Source: Dermacentor variabilis
Lineage: Eukaryota > Arthropoda > Arachnida > Ixodida > Ixodidae
Reading direction: 5' to 3'
Assembly: GCF_050947875.1 (NCBI RefSeq)
Contig: NC_134573.1
Location: forward strand, 52,378,115-52,442,114
Length of the DNA: 64,000 nucleotides
Of this stretch, positions 60,300 through 64,000 are shown piece by piece. The notes under the pieces were generated by a model. The model was given only the letters and a program-made list of their open reading frames with translations. It was not told where the DNA came from and made no database searches. The position numbers and the translations under genes are program-made. Positions within the stretch are counted from its first letter, which is position 1; every line of letters starts with the position of its first letter.

Positions 60300-61115
60300 G
60301 GTTCAATACAAGCATTCCTTACGAGTTTCGTGTAAAGCATTAGGCCCAGCGAAGATGAAATATTATACTCAGGACTTGCCTTCACTTATCAGAAATAACC
60401 CTAAAAAATTCTGGCACACAGTTTCTCCCTGCAGTAAGTTTATTAATCGCATTACAAGATATGATTAAAAACAATGTCCACTTTCTGACGAAGATTCTGC
60501 GGTTGCTTTCCATGCGTATTTCACCTATGTTCTCAAACAGGAAGATTGTTCCGATGTGCCATTTGTTCCTGAACAACCCTTCTCTTCATTGTTTCAATCA
60601 CCATCACTGCTGAGGGTAATACGAACCCCATCACGAATCTTAAAGAAATTAAATTACGGGGTTTTACGTGCCAAAACCACTTTCTGATTATGAGGCACGC
60701 CGTAGTGGAGGACTCCGCAAATTTCGACCACCTGGGGTTCTTTAACGTGCACCTAAATCTAAGCACACGGGTGTTTTCGCATTTCGCCCCCATCGAAATG
60801 CGGCCGCCGTAGCCGGGATTCGATCCCGCGACCTCGTGCTCAGCAGCCCAACACCATAGCCACTGAGCAACCACGGCGGGTGACGAATTTTAGTTTCTAT
60901 TTCTCCTGGCATCCATCAGATGAACGCTAAAACACTGAAGAATGCTACTGATATTTCCAGATGCTTTCTTCGTTTCCCATTTAACCAGCTTTTATCATCA
61001 GGTGAGCTGCCTAATGAACGCGACATAGCTAAAGTAGTTCGCCTTTGTAAATCCGGTGATAACATGTCCAGGAATTCTGGACATTCTCCTTCGGAACTTC
61101 ACAGCAACGCACAAG
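60300..61115 (+). pseudogene. LINE EN-RT linker and RT N-terminus
   Basis: DLPSLIRNNPKKFWHTVSP (60375-60430), CPLSDEDSAVAFHAYFTYVL (60480), then the SINE insertion, then GIHQMNAKTLKNATDISRCF (60910) and LLSSGELPNERDIAKVVRLC (60975), the RT entry region. Similarity is lost after SGDNMS at about 61070, so the catalytic YADD is absent. Confidence 0.8.
60643..60882 (-). mobile_element. tRNA-derived SINE (tick type), 10-bp target duplication with one mismatch
   Basis: Minus-strand sense starts CACCCGCCGTGGTTGCTCAG, with A-box-like GTTGCTCAGTGGCTATGG, B-box-like GGGATCGAATCCCGG, then the same body as 9836-10079 and an A/T-rich tail. ACGAATCTTA (60633-60642) and ACGAATTTTA (60883-60892) flank it. 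It interrupts the LINE linker. Confidence 0.88.
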
Positions 61116-61479
61116 TGTGACTCAATGGGAATTTCTTTTTCTAATTTATATTTCAGAATATAGGGCGAGGGTCAAAAAGTTTCAAACGACGACAACAAGA
61201 GGGTAGTCCCTTCTAGCAACATATGCATTTTGGCACTTAGTCGGAACATTGGTGGTACGTTAAAGCAGTTAAAGAAAGTCAGACAGGGGCGGTGAAGTCC
61301 AACGACAGGAGAAAATCGTTTTGCACCCTCCCGCCAGAGGGCACATTGGCTTAAAAAAGCGCCAAATTTAAACCTTAAAGCGATTTATTACAGCTGACAT
61401 TGAAAAGGTATTGGTAGAGGGAGTGTTATGCAGCCTGTTTGCACGTGCAGGCTTTTGAGAAGCAGCCGAGATGGTACAG
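61116..61479. other. No gene recognised
   Basis: Contains GGGCGAGGGTCAAAAAGTTT near 61164, which may be the edge of a small transposon. I found no partner sequence. Confidence 0.4.
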
Positions 61480-61812
61480 AGTGGTTATGCATGTGCATGT
61501 CTTGAGCGTGCCTGGGTATGGTTCTATGCGCATGTTCGCTCTGTGTATGAGTGTGCGGGCGTGTGCCTCCGTATTTGCGTTTGCATGCGCGCGAGTGCGT
61601 GTATGCGTGTGTCAGCGTTCGCGACGTGTGTGAGCGTTCGCAGCGTATGTGGGTGCCTGCGTGTGGGCGCGCTTGTGCGCGCCCTTGCGGTGCATGCGTG
61701 GGCGTGTGTGTACGTGTACGCGTGCCAACGTGTGCTTTTCGAGTTTCAGCATGCAGGATTGCGAAAAAATGTGTGCGTGTTTGTGTGCGCATGGATATCT
61801 GTGCGTGCGTAT

Positions 61813-61844
<32 letters not shown>

Positions 61845-61985
61845 TATGCGTATGACGGATGGAGAGAGAGTACGTGCGTGTGAGGGAGAGTGCGTTTGCG
61901 TGCGAGGGATACAGAGTGTGTGTGTGTGCGCGCGCGCGTGTGTGTGTGTGTGTGTGTGTGTGTTTGTGTTTGTGTGAGAAGAAAG
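61480..61985. repeat. GT/GCGT-rich low-complexity block 1
   Basis: Alternating purine-pyrimidine sequence (TGTGCG, GCGCGTG, a (TG)n run of about 25 bases at 61940-61973). The Cys/Val-rich or Thr/His-rich frames on both strands are compositional artefacts. Such sequence can adopt Z-DNA in vitro. Confidence 0.8.
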
Positions 61986-62179
61986 AGAGAGACGCTGTTT
62001 AGAGACAAGACAAAGCGGACGTTGCGTACTACGCTGCGATGTTTTCCTTTGTTAAACTGTACTGCATGATCAGAATATAAGTTCTTTTAAAGTTTTTTTT
62101 TTCCTTTAAACTAAGTTCTGTGTTATCAATCTCGCACAGCCGGCGTATAATCACTGTCGCGCTCACCTATCACTGTTTC

Positions 62180-62690
62180 CAGCATGAGTGTGCGCGCGTG
62201 GGAAAGAGAGCGTGTGTATACGCGAGGGAGAGAGATAGTGTGCGTGAGTGTGCGTGCCAGCGGAGAGTGTGTGCGCGTGCTAGTGCCTCCGTATGTACAT
62301 ATGCTTGCACGCGAGTGCGCGTATGTGTGTGTGAGCGTTCGCGGCGTGTGTGCATGCCTGCATCTGCGTGTTAGTAGTATCAAATGGAACAAGACAAAAG
62401 ACGACGCGAGACTCCACGCGCGGTTGCATGTGTGCGCTTGCGTGCTTTCGGCGCATGCATGGCGGCGCGTGAATGTACACATGTGCGACCGTGCTTGTTC
62501 GTGTTTCAGCATGCATGCCTGCGGACATAACTGTGCGTGTTTGTGTGCGCATGGATATCTGTGCGTACGATGGGCACGATGAAGAGGGCGTGTGAATGCG
62601 TTTGAGGAAGAGAGTGTGTGCTCGTGCCAGGGAGAGAGAGTGCGTGTGTGTGTGTGCGAGGGTATTTGCGTGTTTGCGGGTGTGAGCGAA
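62180..62690. repeat. GT/GCGT-rich low-complexity block 2, related to block 1
   Basis: It shares with block 1 non-repetitive anchors in the same order: GTGCCTCCGTAT (61563, 62283), GTTTCAGCATGCA, and TTGTGTGCGCATGGATATCT (61781, 62541). The offsets are about 720-760 bases, so this is a diverged direct duplication. Confidence 0.75.
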
Positions 62691-62699
62691 GATTTTCCT

Positions 62700-63790
62700 G
62701 CTTACACCTACTCTTGGAAACAAACGCGATGTGGAGACCATTAAAGCCCGTGTTTAAATGCACGAGACAACTACGAATGACACTGCAAAAAGAAAGCGCC
62801 TGCGATGTCAGTAATGCCGCCCTTGCCTACCACGGCCCGTAAGAGGCTGCCAAGCAGTTCAGCTTCGTTATCTTGCTTCCGTCGGTGGCAGCGCAATGTC
62901 TTGAAGGCAATGACGCGCAAAATCTGCACTATCATTCGATCGTGTATCGTTTCGGTGACCAAGCGAGCTTTCGGCAGCGCAAGTTTGTTGCTATATTGAC
63001 ATTTCAACTTTAAACGGCTTGCGTTCGGAAAAAACAATGTGAATAAAAATCGACAGTCGTCTGGCCGCAAGAAACATGCTCACGGAGCCGTGTCATTCAT
63101 GACAATATCTCAAAAGGCTGGAAGCGGTCAGGTCGACGTTACCCTCGACCTTTTTCCGCGTCAGCGAGGCTTTCAGAGAGCGCTTAATTGCAAGATATTT
63201 GTTCTTACTCTTACAGGATCATGTTTCATAAACATATATTCGCTCAACTATACAATGTCGAAGGCAGGCTCCAAACTACTCATTCGCTTTAGCCACCCAA
63301 GATCAATTATTTAAAAGATAATCAACATACATTCGTGAATTACGCACACAACTGTTCAACTTGCTCCGTATCCGGAGGTTACCGTCTGAACACTCTAATG
63401 ATAATAATGTCAGGAAGATTTACATTGATCTATTTCTTAAAATTTGGTGCCGTTAAAAAAGACCACCTGTATAATGATAGTGCAGTAGGCATCTAATAAA
63501 GTAGGTGCGAATGCTCGGACAGGTTTTCTTGGTGCAATTCAAGTTGATGAACTTAGAACACACGCATCCAAGGATGCACCTCTGTCTTTACAATGTATTC
63601 TCCTACATTGTTCAAGAAATGCCTCAGTGCCACGGTACATCACAAAAGGTGTGTGGTAGCATTATTTGCTCTCCCTAATAGATTTCTGAGCGTTCGCGGC
63701 ATCAGGCTTGGTTTTCTGGCGTCATCAGGAATCAGAACAGTGAATTAGGGTCTGATTTATCTTGCATGAGTAATTGACAAATCGCGCAAC
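62700..63790. other. No gene recognised
   Basis: Short frames only. No transposon or host motif recognised on either strand. Confidence 0.45.
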
Positions 63791-63794
63791 AGAA

Positions 63795-64000
63795 GGTTCC
63801 CGGAATGATGTGTGATGACGACATTCTGCCACTATCGAGAATGAATGTGATTTATACACGAGCGAATGTTTGTGGCTACGCAGCGAAAAGCCTAGGCCTT
63901 AAGTTTAGCAGAGAGAAATCGGGAATTATGATGTTTAATGAAAAGACGAATAATTACATGGTGTCAATTCAACAGCAAGTCATACGCATAGTCAAACAAT
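63795..64000 (+). pseudogene. LINE reverse transcriptase fragment, running off the window end
   Basis: Plus-strand frame: VPGMMCDDDILPLS then SLGLKFSREKSGIMMFNEKT and a Q-rich strand QQQVIRIVK. The layout P-G-(L)-x-[YF]-A-D-D-I-x-L-L followed about 25 residues later by LGL.F...K...M.FN is the RTE/L2-type RT palm. The YADD motif is CDDD here. It continues past 64000. Confidence 0.65.

Larger units (their letters stand above)
57790..61115 (+). mobile_element. CR1/L2-like LINE with 2A-like peptide, endonuclease and RT start; SINE inside
   Basis: It comprises a 5' region with two related segments 416 bp apart (57843 and 58259), a 2A-like motif at 58425-58478, a degraded coiled-coil/ORF segment, endonuclease at 59340-60257, linker and RT N-terminus to about 61115, with a SINE at 60643-60882. 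The RT catalytic part is missing. CR1/L2-type LINEs with 2A peptides are known in invertebrates; the assignment to that group is from this motif and the endonuclease wording. Confidence 0.75.

Noticed and set aside
61388..62008. 206-codon minus frame rich in Thr/His, and Cys/Val-rich plus frames over the same DNA
   Set aside because: They are translations of GT/GCGT simple sequence and have no domain; both strands are open for compositional reasons.
1..64000. CRISPR arrays, rRNA genes, prokaryotic operons
   Set aside because: No regularly spaced identical repeats with unique spacers, no rRNA signatures, and the content is eukaryotic retroelements throughout. The tandem arrays found are minisatellites.

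Overview
This window looks like repeat-dense nuclear DNA of an arthropod, most probably a hard (ixodid) tick. I infer this from the repeat families: two copies of a tRNA-derived SINE of the type common in ticks, Ty3/Gypsy, BEL/Pao, RTE-like, RNase-H LINE and 2A-carrying CR1/L2-like elements. There are no rRNA genes, bacterial operons, CRISPR arrays or phage genes. Almost every recognisable protein is a piece of a mobile element, usually broken by stops and frameshifts. The one plausible non-transposon coding piece is a single candidate exon at 36022-36209.

Layout. 1-2740: two RTE-like LINE 3' ends in opposite orientation, the second inserted in an LTR remnant, then a decayed minus-strand Gypsy RNase H/integrase. 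3165-8093: one minus-strand Gypsy element whose middle (about 4034-6096, RT to start of integrase) is flipped. 8811-9135: a dispersed repeat that recurs inverted at 35340-35690. 9365-12830: a third minus-strand Gypsy element (LTR, gag, protease, start of RT) interrupted by a SINE with 13-bp target-site duplications. 13260-13560: another tRNA-like SINE.

13930-32870 is one nested stack. A plus-strand BEL/Pao element (LTR, gag zinc finger, protease, RT, then RT end, integrase, LTR) is split at 16565/30180 by a 13.6-kb element with about 0.9-kb terminal inverted repeats, a TA target duplication, 21-bp subterminal tandem arrays and a decayed Tc1/mariner-like transposase. That element in turn contains an RTE fragment, a complete Gypsy element (18706-24144, LTRs of 158 and 154 bp, TTTCT duplication) and a 1-kb GC-rich retroposon. 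The Gypsy element itself carries a 1.07-kb insertion in its integrase. A LINE tail also interrupts the BEL integrase core.

33320-37660: a LINE tail, an LTR remnant, mostly unassigned sequence, the candidate exon, and a fold-back cluster with two tRNA-like sequences in opposite orientation. 38050-53600: three minus-strand LINEs in a row; the third is split by a nearly intact plus-strand Gypsy element (48059-53120, 134-bp LTRs, ATAT duplication). 54200-55080: a minisatellite whose orientation flips. 55800-57780: a decayed plus-strand Gypsy of a different family. 57790-61115: a plus-strand LINE with a 2A-like peptide, endonuclease and RT start, interrupted by a SINE. 61480-62690: two related GT-rich low-complexity blocks. 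63795-64000: the start of another plus-strand RT fragment.

The most interesting objects are the long-TIR TA element at 16566-30179 and the internally inverted Gypsy element at 3165-8093. All assignments are by eye from motifs and domain order; family names should be confirmed by profile searches.
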